Below, piece by piece: positions 19,671 to 28,158 of a DNA stretch of 64,000 nucleotides. Source of the stretch: Terriglobus aquaticus (GTDB lineage Bacteria; Acidobacteriota; Terriglobia; Terriglobales; Acidobacteriaceae); contig NZ_JAGSYB010000001.1 of the NCBI RefSeq assembly GCF_025685415.1, forward strand, positions 558,001 through 622,000, read 5' to 3'. The stretch's first letter is position 1. Each line of letters begins with the position of its first letter. The translations under genes were made by a program, and so were the position numbers. Below the pieces are notes generated by a model, which was given only the letters and a program-made list of their open reading frames with translations, did no database searches and had not been told where the DNA came from.

Positions 19671-19750
19671 CTGTTCCTTGCTGTTCCCAATAGCGCTAAA
19701 ACGGGCCATCCGCTACGCATTGTTTCAGCTAGTTACAGTTTTCCGGTTCA

Positions 19751-19795
19751 CTGTCACGGCAGAGGTCGCGGGTTCGAGCCCCGTCGTCCCCGCCA
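19751..19795 (+). other. tRNA-Asp(GTC) 3' half, putative att site at island 1 right end
   Basis: The sequence starts with the anticodon loop CTGTCAC, continues GGCAG (3' anticodon strand), AGGTC, a T-arm GCGGG-TTCGAGC-CCCGT, acceptor strand CGTCCCC, G and encoded CCA. The 5' half is absent: the bases before the loop (GTTCA) cannot pair with GGCAG and no D-arm is present. A break exactly at the anticodon loop is typical for tyrosine-recombinase integration into tRNA genes. The element should lie to the left, and an intact tRNA-Asp is expected at its other end, outside the window. Confidence 0.82.
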
Positions 19796-20248
19796 CTAAG
19801 TCACTCGGAACGAGTAGGTTAGTGGCACCCCAGCAAGAAAGCCAAATACTTCAACATCACAGAACATCATCCACTTTTGAATGCCGGAAGTGTGCAAGCC
19901 GACGAGCTCTGTGACGTAAGCACGTTGGGCGGCGGGCCGGATGATCTTCTCCATCATCATGTTGGACCGCAGGGCTTCGTTCCGTTCGGGAGGAAGCTTC
20001 GAGCCTTACCGATGCTTCGAATGTGCGGCAGCAGGGAACCCGTGTTGGGAACTGGCTCATGAAGGAGCAGGCAAGGGGACTGCTTGCTGTTCCCGATCGC
20101 GCGGCCGTGAAGGGCTAGCGAAGGCTACGCGATTCTCTCCCTCCTTGTCGGCTACGCTCTGCGATCGCGATGAATGACATGATGGACGCCCGCGCTTCGG
20201 AAACAGAGAAGTATACCGTGGAGCAGCAGCACCCCTCCCCCGCGGTTT
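19796..20248. other. Intergenic region, no gene seen
   Basis: About 450 bp just outside the proposed island end. Short frames on both strands lack start signals and look like random GC-rich translation. No terminator or RNA is recognised. Confidence 0.5.
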
Positions 20249-20647
20249 CTAGGCCATCAGCTTCGCTGTACTTGCCCGGTGGGCGAGAACTTTGCCGACG
20301 TTTGCCTCGATGTAGGAGGTGAGTGCCTGCATCCGCTCCGCGACTTCTTTGCCAAGTGGGGTTAGGCTGTACTCCACTTTGGGCGGTTTCGTCGGGTGAA
20401 CCTTGCGCAACACGAACCCGTCTTCCTCCAGGGCCCGGAGAGTTTGGGCGAGCATCTTCTCGCTCACACCTCCGATAAGGTAAGCGAGTTCGCTGAAGCG
20501 ATAGCAGCTTTCCTTGAGCAGGAGCACCAGCACGAGCGCCCCCCAGCGCGAAGTGACATCGTCCAGGATGTTGCGCGTCGGACAGTCGGCTGCAAACAGG
20601 TTTCCCTGACGTATGCGAACGGTCTTCATGCTCTTGGGCCACGGCAT
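20249..20647 (-). CDS. HxlR-family regulator divergent from qorB (YtfH-like)
   Basis: The protein has 132 residues (126 if the internal ATG at 20629 is used). It contains the HxlR core: CPTRNILDDVTSRWGALVLVLLLKE, the helix RFSELAYLIGGVSEKMLAQTLRALEEDGFV, and the wing VHPTKPPKVEYSLTPLG. The Cys before PTRN is the usual redox-sensing position. It is divergently transcribed from the quinone-reductase-like gene with 94 bp between, the same arrangement as ytfH and qorB (ytfG) in Escherichia coli. It probably represses qorB and itself until quinones or other electrophiles modify the Cys. Confidence 0.88.
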   Translation of the reverse strand: MPWPKSMKTVRIRQGNLFAADCPTRNILDDVTSRWGALVLVLLLKESCYRFSELAYLIGGVSEKMLAQTLRALEEDGFVLRKVHPTKPPKVEYSLTPLGKEVAERMQALTSYIEANVGKVLAHRASTAKLMA

Positions 20648-20673
20648 GGACAGAGCTTACCTCTAGGTACGTA

Positions 20674-20688
20674 CTTACGCAAGGTAAG
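20674..20688. promoter_or_regulatory. Candidate HxlR operator between qorB and its regulator
   Basis: A perfect inverted repeat, CTTAC-GCAAG-GTAAG, lies in the 94-bp divergent spacer. The overlapping GTACGTAC at 20667-20674 and a CTTAC at 20656-20660 suggest two half-sites. HxlR-type regulators bind short palindromes of this kind. Position between both start codons supports dual control. Confidence 0.5.
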
Positions 20689-20741
20689 CCCCCTGGCTAT
20701 TCTGATTGTGGTGCCGCCCTAGCTAGCGGTAGGAGAAGATC

Positions 20742-21596
20742 ATGATCGTCGTAACCGCTGCCAATGGACAGCTTGGAACCCTTGTCATCGAAGGTCTGCT
20801 GAGGACTGTTCCCGCCAATCAGATTGTTGCCGCCGTCCGTACGCCCGAGAAGGCGAGCGCTCTTGCCGCTAAGGGTGTCGCAGTCCGCGAAGCTGACTAT
20901 TCCAAACCTGAAACACTGAAACCTGCTCTGAAAGATGCGACCAAGGTCCTGCTCATCTCCGGAACGGAGATCGGGCAGCGTGTCCCGCAACACAAAGCCG
21001 TGATTGATGCTGCGAAGTCGGCCGGTGTCCGCTTGCTGGCATACACCAGCCTCCTACACGCGGACACCTCAACCCTGCAGCTGGCAACCGAGCATCTTGA
21101 GACCGAGAAGTATCTGCAGGCGAGCGGCATTCCTTTCGTGCTGCTGCGGAACGGCTGGTACGCCGAGAACATCACGGCAGGGGTGGCCCCCGCACTCGAA
21201 CAGGGCGCGTTCATCGGTGCTTCCAAGGGAGGCCGATTCGCCGCTGCCAGCCGTGCAGAGTACGCAGAGGCGGCTGTTGCCAGCCTGACCGGCCCGGGAC
21301 ACGAGAACAAGGCTTATGAATTGGCAAGCGACGTGGCTTTCACGCGCGAGGAGCTGGCCGCGGAGGTGAGTAAGCAGACCGGCAAGACGATCGGCTACCA
21401 CGACCTGCCCGAATCTGATTACGAGAAGATACTTGCCAGCGTCCTGCCGCCGTCACTTGCACACATCATCGCCGATGCAGAAGCCAAAGCTGCCAACGGC
21501 GAGCTGGATGACAACTCCCATACGCTGAGCCACTTGATTGGCCACAAAACGGCGACTCTGGCCGAGATTGTGGCCGAAACCTTGAAGGCGCTTTGA
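20742..21596 (+). CDS. qorB: NmrA-like NAD(P)H:quinone oxidoreductase
   Basis: The protein has 284 residues, with AGGAGA before the ATG. The Rossmann fold starts MIVVTAANGQLGTLVIEGLL with the atypical SDR glycine motif of QorB/NmrA proteins, and AAVRTPEK is the NADP-binding strand end. Further markers are VLLISGTEIGQRVPQHKAVIDAAK, LLAYTSLLHAD (SDR Ser region without the YxxxK pair) and VLLRNGWYAEN. It matches E. coli QorB (YtfG) in length and motifs. It reduces quinones with NADPH in the cytoplasm. Divergence from an HxlR gene reproduces the E. coli locus and strengthens the assignment. Confidence 0.88.
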   Translation: MIVVTAANGQLGTLVIEGLLRTVPANQIVAAVRTPEKASALAAKGVAVREADYSKPETLKPALKDATKVLLISGTEIGQRVPQHKAVIDAAKSAGVRLLAYTSLLHADTSTLQLATEHLETEKYLQASGIPFVLLRNGWYAENITAGVAPALEQGAFIGASKGGRFAAASRAEYAEAAVASLTGPGHENKAYELASDVAFTREELAAEVSKQTGKTIGYHDLPESDYEKILASVLPPSLAHIIADAEAKAANGELDDNSHTLSHLIGHKTATLAEIVAETLKAL

Positions 21597-21655
21597 CACC
21601 GATGAGCGATCCACAGGAAGACGACCTCGCAGGTCACTAAGGGAGCGAAGGCAGG

Positions 21656-22513
21656 ATGAAGAAGAAGACGATCGTTTGGAGCGCGCTGCTGTGCATGGGT
21701 TCGGCTCTTCCCGCCTCGGCAGCGTCCTGCGACCGGGCGTGCCTGCTGCAAACAGCCAAGCTCTTCAATGGGGCGATGCTCGCGCACACACCGGACAAGC
21801 TAGACCTCTCTGCGGATGTGCAGATACGGGAAAACACAAAGAGCATCACTCTCCCGGAGAGCCGCTGGTACGGTGTGAAGGCGATTCGTTCCGAGGGCGT
21901 GTACGCCGATCCTTTGCTGGGCAATGTCGTTGAGCATGTGGCAGCGGAGACCAACGCCGGGAAGATGGTCTACATCGGATCGCGTCTGAAGGTGGTTGAT
22001 GGCAAGATCACGGAAGTCGAGATCAACTTCGATGATGGACCTCGGGTAAACGCCAAGAACCTGATTCCATACGACCCGTTCTTCCTCACTGTTGTGCCCG
22101 AAAACGAGCGGTCCACTCGCGCTCAACTAGCAGCAATCATCACTCGCTACTTCCAAGGCCTTACGGATCACAAGCCTGTAGAAGCTGATTATGACGCGCG
22201 TTGCGATCGCTTCCATAGCGGTAACCGCATTACGCACAATGGCAGAAATGGCATCGAGGCCGGCACGGGGGACGACGGCTGCTACGAAAGCAATCTTGGT
22301 CCAAAGCCCTGGGGACCAGCAACGGAAACACGCATTGCTGTAGTCGATCCCGAGCGCGGCATCGTCATAGGGTATGCGGTGCTGTTCTACGGCAACAGCA
22401 CGCGTCGCATGCAGATCAATGAAGTTTTCAAGATCCTCGACGGCCGCATCCGCATGGTGGACAACATCGGGCTTATGGAAGAGGGGATAACCACGTCAGG
22501 CTTTACTCACTAG
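21656..22513 (+). CDS. Secreted protein of unknown function
   Basis: The protein has 285 residues and a clear signal peptide (KKKTIVWSALLCMGSALPASA). The mature part starts with ASCDRACLLQTAKLF and has a paired Cys motif. Downstream, DYDARCDRFHSGNRITHNG and DDGCYESNL carry two more Cys that could form a disulfide. The rhythm (LLQTAKLFNGAMLAHTP, RWYGVKAIRSEG) resembles NTF2/SnoaL-like secreted proteins, but this is weak. It lies 59 bp after qorB on the same strand, so co-transcription is possible. Confidence 0.7.
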   Translation: MKKKTIVWSALLCMGSALPASAASCDRACLLQTAKLFNGAMLAHTPDKLDLSADVQIRENTKSITLPESRWYGVKAIRSEGVYADPLLGNVVEHVAAETNAGKMVYIGSRLKVVDGKITEVEINFDDGPRVNAKNLIPYDPFFLTVVPENERSTRAQLAAIITRYFQGLTDHKPVEADYDARCDRFHSGNRITHNGRNGIEAGTGDDGCYESNLGPKPWGPATETRIAVVDPERGIVIGYAVLFYGNSTRRMQINEVFKILDGRIRMVDNIGLMEEGITTSGFTH

Positions 22514-22795
22514 AGCTCGCGGAGGCACCTTGAATACGTGGGATCATCACTCCCGACGCGGTATTTGGCTTCCGCAGGAAAACGCCTCTTGCTGCGACCA
22601 CGCTACGATCTGGGCAATTGGACATTGTAGAAATGCGCATGGATGACGATGCGGAAATGCAGCGATAACGGGAATGCGAGATCGGAAGACAGAAGAACAA
22701 CGAGAAGTAGAAGGGCTCGGCGGCGACCCGACGATGCACGTTCATGCGATCTCGCGATCAACGAACGACTACGGTGTGAAGCTTACGGGGGCAAA

Positions 22796-23923
22796 ATGAA
22801 ACGAATCGCTTGTCTGGTGGCTGTTGCGGCACTCTGCGCTTCTGTATTTGTAAACGCGCAACAGAAGAACTCGACCGAAGCCGTCGTGCATGCAGCCAAT
22901 GACTTTCTGGCGACGCTGACGGCAGAACAGAAGAAGAAAGTGATGTACGCCTTTGACGACTCGACGCAACGAGCTAGGTGGTCGAATTTCCCGACTGGAG
23001 TGATTGCACGTGGCGGCATCAACTTGAAATCGATGTCTGCTGCGCAGCAGCAGGCTGTGATGACGCTGTTAGGCACCGTGCTGAGCCCGATGGGAGTTGA
23101 GAAGGTTGAGGAGATCCGCCAGGCGGATGATGACTTCAAGGCGAACGGGTCAAAGCGCGGGCCTGGAGGCGGTGGACCGCGGCCGCAGGGACCACCACCG
23201 GGCGGACAGGGCGGCCCGCCGCCACAGTTCGGTGGGCGAGGTCCGGGTCCGGGAGGTCGGCCACCTGGAGGTGATCTGTTTGGTTCTGATCTGTACTACA
23301 TCTCGTTCCTCGGAGCACCTTCTGCGACGCAGCCGTGGATGCTGCAGTTCGGAGGACATCATCTCGCCCTGAACATCACGGTCGCCGGGAGCCAAGGCGT
23401 GCTGACTCCTACGTTGACCGGAGCACAGCCGGCGCTTTTCAAGCTTAATGGTAAGACGATCCGGCCTGTCGGACGGGAAAGCGATAAAGCTCTCGCACTC
23501 TTCAAGGCTTTGGACGAGTCGCAGCGCAAGCAGGCGGTGCTCACGTATCAGGTCGCCGATCTGGTACTTGGGCCAGGACAGGACGGAAAGAAGATTCAAC
23601 CTGAAGGCCTGAAGGCTTTGAGCATGAACGCGAAGCAACAGGCCATGCTGCTGGACGTCATTGGGGAGTGGACCGGCATCCTGACCGAACCCTATGCAGC
23701 AACGCGCATGAACCAGATGAAGGCCGACTTGAAGGACACTTACTTTGCGTGGAGCGGACCAACGGACGCAGAGGTTGGAACGAATATCACAGCGTATTAC
23801 CGCATACAAGGTCCACATCTGGTCATTGAATACGCCCCGCAAAGTGATGAACCCGGGAACCACGTTCATACGATGTATCGCGATCCGACGAATGACTACG
23901 GAAGCGCGCTTGTGAGGCCATGA
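22796..23923 (+). CDS. Exported DUF3500 protein with Gly/Pro-rich linker
   Basis: The protein has 375 residues from the ATG at 22796 (GGGGG 5 bases upstream). It has a signal peptide (MKRIACLVAVAALCASVFVNA). The DUF3500 regions are FLATLTAEQKKKVMYAFDD near the start and WMLQFGGHHLALN, LYYISFLG and PHLVIEYAPQSDEPGNHVHTMYRDP in the second half. Between them is a low-complexity linker of about 40 residues almost entirely Gly, Pro, Gln and Arg. The C-terminal H-V-H-T-M-Y-R-D-P with the conserved GGHH suggests a metal site. It overlaps the HupE-like gene by ATGA, so the two are translationally coupled. Function is unknown. Confidence 0.85.
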   Translation: MKRIACLVAVAALCASVFVNAQQKNSTEAVVHAANDFLATLTAEQKKKVMYAFDDSTQRARWSNFPTGVIARGGINLKSMSAAQQQAVMTLLGTVLSPMGVEKVEEIRQADDDFKANGSKRGPGGGGPRPQGPPPGGQGGPPPQFGGRGPGPGGRPPGGDLFGSDLYYISFLGAPSATQPWMLQFGGHHLALNITVAGSQGVLTPTLTGAQPALFKLNGKTIRPVGRESDKALALFKALDESQRKQAVLTYQVADLVLGPGQDGKKIQPEGLKALSMNAKQQAMLLDVIGEWTGILTEPYAATRMNQMKADLKDTYFAWSGPTDAEVGTNITAYYRIQGPHLVIEYAPQSDEPGNHVHTMYRDPTNDYGSALVRP

Positions 23924-25236
23924 GGCGAAAGTTCGCGTTTGTTGCCGCTCTCTGTTCTCTGCTTGTGGGAGGCACCGCATGGGCGCATCGCATCGATGAA
24001 TATCTGCAGGCCACCATCGTCTCCTTGCAGTTGAATCAGATGCACGCATCGATGCGCTTGATCCCGGGGGTTATGGTCGCGCCCTCCGTTATCGCGATGA
24101 TCGATACCAACCACGATGGTGTGTTTTCCGAGAAAGAGAAGCGCGCGTATGCGGATAGGGTTCTCGGGGATCTGTCCCTCTCGATTGATGGACAGGGTGT
24201 GAAGCCACGACTCGACTCGTGGGTCATTCCAGAGGCGCCGCAACTTCACGATGGCCTTGGGGAAATCCGTCTTGAGTATCACGTCGATCTGACTTCGAGC
24301 ACGGCAACGGATCGTACCCTCGTCCTTACGAACCGGCATCTGAACGAGTCTTCGGTGTACCTGATGAATGTGGAAGTGCCGCAGGAGCGGACTCTTCGCA
24401 TCGTGGACCAGGAAAGAAATCCACGGCAGTCGGTTTACGAACTCCACTTCCAACAAATGGGGAGGGTGGGCCAATCGAGCACGAGGTCGGGTATACGCGC
24501 CTGGTGGAGTGACTTGCAACTTTCCAGCCTTTTCCACCTGGGATTGCGCCACATTGCGGAGGGCACAGACCACCTGCTGTTCCTGCTTGCGCTCCTGCTG
24601 CCTGCGCCGCTGTTGGCTGTCGGCTCGCGTTGGGCTGCACCGGCGACCGAGCGCCAAAGCTTGCGCCATATTCTCGGCATTGTTACGGCGTTCACCATTG
24701 GTCATTCGTTGACGTTAACGGTGGCTGCGATGAACGTCGTTCATGTACCCAGCCGCCCCGTCGAAGTGCTCATCGCCGTTTCGATCCTGGTTTCGGCCGT
24801 ACATGGTTTGCGGCCAATCTTTCCCGGAAAAGAGGCCTGGATCGCTGCCTTCTTTGGGTTGATCCATGGACTAGCCTTCGCTTCGACGCTGGATCGGCTC
24901 GGGCTATCTCGATGGGATCGACTTGCCGGGATACTAGCGTTTAACCTGGGGATCGAAACGATGCAACTGCTGGTTGTTGCAGTGGTTCTGCCTTCGTTGC
25001 TCATCCTGAGCCGCACGCGTGCCTATTCTGCCTTCCGCATAGCCGGAGCGGCGTTCGCCTGCCTTGCCTCCGCTCTGTGGATTGCCGAGCGGCTGTTCGG
25101 CCTCGACACGTATGTAGATACAGCAGTGAACCTGATTGCTCAGCGAGGTCTCGTGTGTGCGGGCGTGCTCTTCGCATCTAGCATGGCGCTTCTGCTAGTC
25201 GCAAGACGGGCATCGGCCTTGTCGAGTAACGATTAA
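23920..25236 (+). CDS. HupE/UreJ-family membrane protein with EF-hand-like loop
   Basis: The protein has 438 residues. A signal peptide (FAFVAALCSLLVGGTAWA) precedes an exported N-terminal domain of ~180 residues that contains DTNHDGVFSEKE at 62-73, an EF-hand-like calcium loop. The C-terminal half is a HupE/UreJ-2 membrane domain: HLGLRHIAEGTDHLLFLLAL, TIGHSLTLTVAA, GLIHGLAFASTL, with conserved His residues in several helices. HupE/UreJ proteins are associated with nickel or cobalt transport. Coupled to the DUF3500 gene and convergent with a TonB receptor 5 bp away. A role in metal acquisition is reasonable but not shown. Confidence 0.86.
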   Translation: MRRKFAFVAALCSLLVGGTAWAHRIDEYLQATIVSLQLNQMHASMRLIPGVMVAPSVIAMIDTNHDGVFSEKEKRAYADRVLGDLSLSIDGQGVKPRLDSWVIPEAPQLHDGLGEIRLEYHVDLTSSTATDRTLVLTNRHLNESSVYLMNVEVPQERTLRIVDQERNPRQSVYELHFQQMGRVGQSSTRSGIRAWWSDLQLSSLFHLGLRHIAEGTDHLLFLLALLLPAPLLAVGSRWAAPATERQSLRHILGIVTAFTIGHSLTLTVAAMNVVHVPSRPVEVLIAVSILVSAVHGLRPIFPGKEAWIAAFFGLIHGLAFASTLDRLGLSRWDRLAGILAFNLGIETMQLLVVAVVLPSLLILSRTRAYSAFRIAGAAFACLASALWIAERLFGLDTYVDTAVNLIAQRGLVCAGVLFASSMALLLVARRASALSSND

Positions 25237-25241
25237 CCGCC

Positions 25242-27815
25242 TCAGAACTTGAACTGCAGGTTGAGTTGCATCCGCCGTCCGGGCTGCGCTGTAACAGGGC
25301 GCGCGAAGAACGGTGATGTAATCACGCCCACGTAAGTTAGTGGATTCAGGTGGTTCAGCACGTTGAACGAGTTAAGCGACACTGAGAGCACCGGCGACTT
25401 TTTGTCTCTTCCCAACCGGAAGTCATGCGTGCCATTTAAGTCGAGGTTCAAGTAGCCGGGGCCGTGAAGGGTGTTGCGTGCGAGGCCGAGTGGGCGGTCC
25501 ACTACCACGCCGTCATGGTTATCGTCACTACCGGTGGTCACATTGACCGGGCGGCCGCTGTAGACAGAGAGTGCCGATCCCACGGAGAGCCATGTCTTCA
25601 TGGTCACCGTACCAAGCAGGTCAAACTTGTGACGGCGGTCGTTGTCGGAGCGTGCCCAATCGCCGTTTGGGTTGTAGCTGTCGGCGGGAAAGTAAAGGAT
25701 GCCCTGCGTGTTGGTATAGGTCTTGCTCAACGTGTACTGCGCCTGCCCGGAGAAGTACGGTGTAGGCCGACCGCGAAAACTCACCTCAAGCGAGTCCGCT
25801 TTCAGGTACCCCTCCGACTGCAACAGGCGTTCCTGCCCCAGGGTTGGGTTCGGCCGCACGATGGAGTTCAAGCCGACCGGTGCGTTACCGTCCACTGACC
25901 GAAACAGGTGCATGCCGCGCGTGCCGACGTAGGTTGCAGAAAGCGTACTCTGCCGTGTCAGCTGATCCTCCACACCAAAGCTGTACTGCAATGTGGAGGG
26001 GATGCGAGTGGCCGGATCAAGCCGCACTACGCTAGTGGGTAAACCCTGCAGTTCTGTGACAGGGAAAGGGTAGGCAGCGGGCGTTACGATATAGCGCCGG
26101 AGCGTGACACCGTTGTAGTGCAAGAGATCCGAGATGGGCTGAGGCCCGGAACGGTCATAGAACATGCCCGCGCCACCGCGCAGGATGATGTGGCCGCGGG
26201 TGGAGGGCGCGTACGCAAAGCTGGCTCGCGGCGCCAGATTGTTGGGGTCGTCGTGGAAGTAGTTCTGGAAGTAGTACCGCAGGCCGGCGGAGATCGACAG
26301 GTTGGGTCGCACGCGGAACGTGTCTTCCATGTAGCCTGCGACGACCTTCTCCCAGAATGTGGCCCGTGGCTGTCCCTGCTGCACCACAAAGAGTGACGGC
26401 CTGCCCGCAACGTAGTCGGCAAGGCTTGCAAAGGTGTAGGTTCCTTGCGCATTGGTGTAGTCATCGTAGGCGCGGCGGCTGATGTCTGGTACGTCGATGC
26501 CGAACTTCAACTCGTGCTTGCCCTGAGTCAGGGTTAATACGTCCGCGCCATCGAAGTGGTTCTCAGTTCGGTGCAGGCTGGCTTGCGCGCCACCACCGGT
26601 AAAGGCGCCGGAGACGACCGTCTGCGGTAGTGCAGTGATGCTGTCGGTGCGGTTGTCCGCCTTACCCACAAGGAAGCGCAACTGGTTCAGCATCCTTGGC
26701 GAGAGCACGGCGGAGTAGCCAACGTTAATTTCGTGCTCGAATGTGTGCGTGTCGATGCCCGCTTCAGGCAGGACCGTACCGCCCACGCCCGCGTTTTGCA
26801 CCACACGGCGCTCGTAGGAGTAGCCGATCCAAAGCTGGTCCGATCCGCGGAAGGTGTGGAAGGCACGGGCGGAATAGAAGTCATGCGTGGTGGGGTTGGT
26901 GACGTTCGTCTGCACTTGGCCGGTCGGCGTAGCGGCCACCACAATGGCCTGCTGGTGATTGCTATCGTGATTGCCGGTCAGCAGGAACGTCGACTTTTTG
27001 CCTGGGCCAAGCGGGCCGGTCAGCGCGCCTTCAAAGTAAATGCGCTCCTGCGGTGGCTTGCTGGCGCTGAAGGGCTCGCGCGCGTCGAAGAGCGAGTTCC
27101 GGTACAGAAAGTTGGCCGAGCCGTGAAACTGGTCGGTGCCGCCCTTTGTTGTAATCTCAAGCCGGGCCCGACCGGGTGCTGCATACGCTGCTGTGTACGG
27201 ATTCTGATTGATGCGAACGCTCTGGATGCCGGATGCGGAGACGCCGGGACCGTTGGACTCCATGCCATTCACTACCAGCGATACTCCGTTTGTGCCGGTG
27301 GCGTCCGTGTTCAGGAAGCGGGTCAGCGTTGTAATGTAGTCCGCGTCGAACACTGGCAGCCGATCGAGCGCGTCGCGGTCCAGTTCTACGGCGTTCTGGT
27401 TGCTCTCCGGGTCTGTGGTCACTTGCAACTGCTGGTCGCCCGCTGACACGATCACATCGGTCACGACGGACGATACCTTGAGCACGATCCGCAGCGACTC
27501 GCCCGGATAGGGGAGACTCACCTGCTGCTGGGTGCTGTCAAAGCCTTCGGCCTGAGCGGAGAGAGTGTACCGGCCGGCGCGCAGGTTGCTGAAGCGGACG
27601 CGACCGGCAGTGTCGGACCGCACTTGCTGCACCGTCTTGCCGTCTTTCAACAGCATCAAGCGCGCATTCGGCACGAGCGCGCCTGACTGATCCTGCACCG
27701 TGCTGTTCAGGCCCAGGTTCGCCTGGGCACCCGCCAACATCGAGGCACCAGTCACGATGACAGCCGCGCCCCACCGTGCTCCAAGGCCGCATTTGCCTAC
27801 GAAAGTCAAAATCAC
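25242..27815 (-). CDS. Oar-like TonB-dependent receptor
   Basis: The protein has 857 residues. A signal peptide (ARWGAAVIVTGASMLAGAQA) is followed by a carboxypeptidase-regulatory domain (STVQDQSGALVPNARLML ... LRAGRYTLSAQAEGF). A plug domain comes next (ALDRLPVFDADYITTLTRFL, GVSLVVNGMES), then a barrel ending in MQLNLQFKF with a terminal Phe. The TonB box is not obvious. It should import a large ligand across the outer membrane. Upstream on the same strand are a small Cys protein, a Ser/Thr kinase and an ECF sigma factor, so regulation by that sigma-kinase pair is plausible. Convergent with hupE-like; the stops are 5 bp apart. Confidence 0.9.
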   Translation of the reverse strand: MILTFVGKCGLGARWGAAVIVTGASMLAGAQANLGLNSTVQDQSGALVPNARLMLLKDGKTVQQVRSDTAGRVRFSNLRAGRYTLSAQAEGFDSTQQQVSLPYPGESLRIVLKVSSVVTDVIVSAGDQQLQVTTDPESNQNAVELDRDALDRLPVFDADYITTLTRFLNTDATGTNGVSLVVNGMESNGPGVSASGIQSVRINQNPYTAAYAAPGRARLEITTKGGTDQFHGSANFLYRNSLFDAREPFSASKPPQERIYFEGALTGPLGPGKKSTFLLTGNHDSNHQQAIVVAATPTGQVQTNVTNPTTHDFYSARAFHTFRGSDQLWIGYSYERRVVQNAGVGGTVLPEAGIDTHTFEHEINVGYSAVLSPRMLNQLRFLVGKADNRTDSITALPQTVVSGAFTGGGAQASLHRTENHFDGADVLTLTQGKHELKFGIDVPDISRRAYDDYTNAQGTYTFASLADYVAGRPSLFVVQQGQPRATFWEKVVAGYMEDTFRVRPNLSISAGLRYYFQNYFHDDPNNLAPRASFAYAPSTRGHIILRGGAGMFYDRSGPQPISDLLHYNGVTLRRYIVTPAAYPFPVTELQGLPTSVVRLDPATRIPSTLQYSFGVEDQLTRQSTLSATYVGTRGMHLFRSVDGNAPVGLNSIVRPNPTLGQERLLQSEGYLKADSLEVSFRGRPTPYFSGQAQYTLSKTYTNTQGILYFPADSYNPNGDWARSDNDRRHKFDLLGTVTMKTWLSVGSALSVYSGRPVNVTTGSDDNHDGVVVDRPLGLARNTLHGPGYLNLDLNGTHDFRLGRDKKSPVLSVSLNSFNVLNHLNPLTYVGVITSPFFARPVTAQPGRRMQLNLQFKF

Positions 27816-27816
27816 C

Positions 27817-27984
27817 TCACTGCTGCCTGAGATCGTCGGGGTAAAGATGACAGGAGCAATTGCACAAAGTCACGTTGCCGTCATCATCACTTTCCTGATA
27901 TGGGCAGTCGTCATGATCGCCGTAGAGGATGCAGAGATTACGTTCCTCCACGTGCCGCTTGAGCTGCACTTCATCTCCGGACAT
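27817..27984 (-). CDS. Small Cys/Asp-rich protein
   Basis: The protein has 55 residues from the ATG at 27984 (GTG at 27999 gives 60). It contains CILYGDHDDCPYQ and TLCNCSCH: five Cys plus His and a run of Asp residues, a pattern like a small zinc-binding or ferredoxin-like knuckle. It has no signal peptide. It ends 1 bp before the receptor start, and the near-abutting arrangement argues for a real gene. No clear Shine-Dalgarno is visible, which lowers confidence. Family not recognised. Confidence 0.5.
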   Translation of the reverse strand: MSGDEVQLKRHVEERNLCILYGDHDDCPYQESDDDGNVTLCNCSCHLYPDDLRQQ

Positions 27985-28092
27985 AGTTGTAGCTTGCACG
28001 CGGCAACTTAAGTCCTGCTGAAGGTGTCATGTCGAGGTGCGCCATGAGCTGTGTCGCGCGTCAGTTTCCCAACCGCGAAGTGTGCTGGCCGC

Positions 28093-28130
28093 GGCCCGGC
28101 CCTATCGCCCGTTTAGCGGGTGGCCGGGCC
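28093..28130. repeat. Strong nested hairpin downstream of the kinase gene
   Basis: A perfect 9-bp stem, GGCCCGGCC with GGCCGGGCC, encloses a 20-base loop that itself contains CCCG-TTTAG-CGGG. It lies 29 bp beyond the kinase stop in the direction of transcription and has no U-tract. It may act as an mRNA 3' end stabiliser or attenuator between the kinase and the small Cys gene. Confidence 0.55.
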
Positions 28131-28158
28131 TATGTTTCTTGTGACAGCACAGGCCTGA

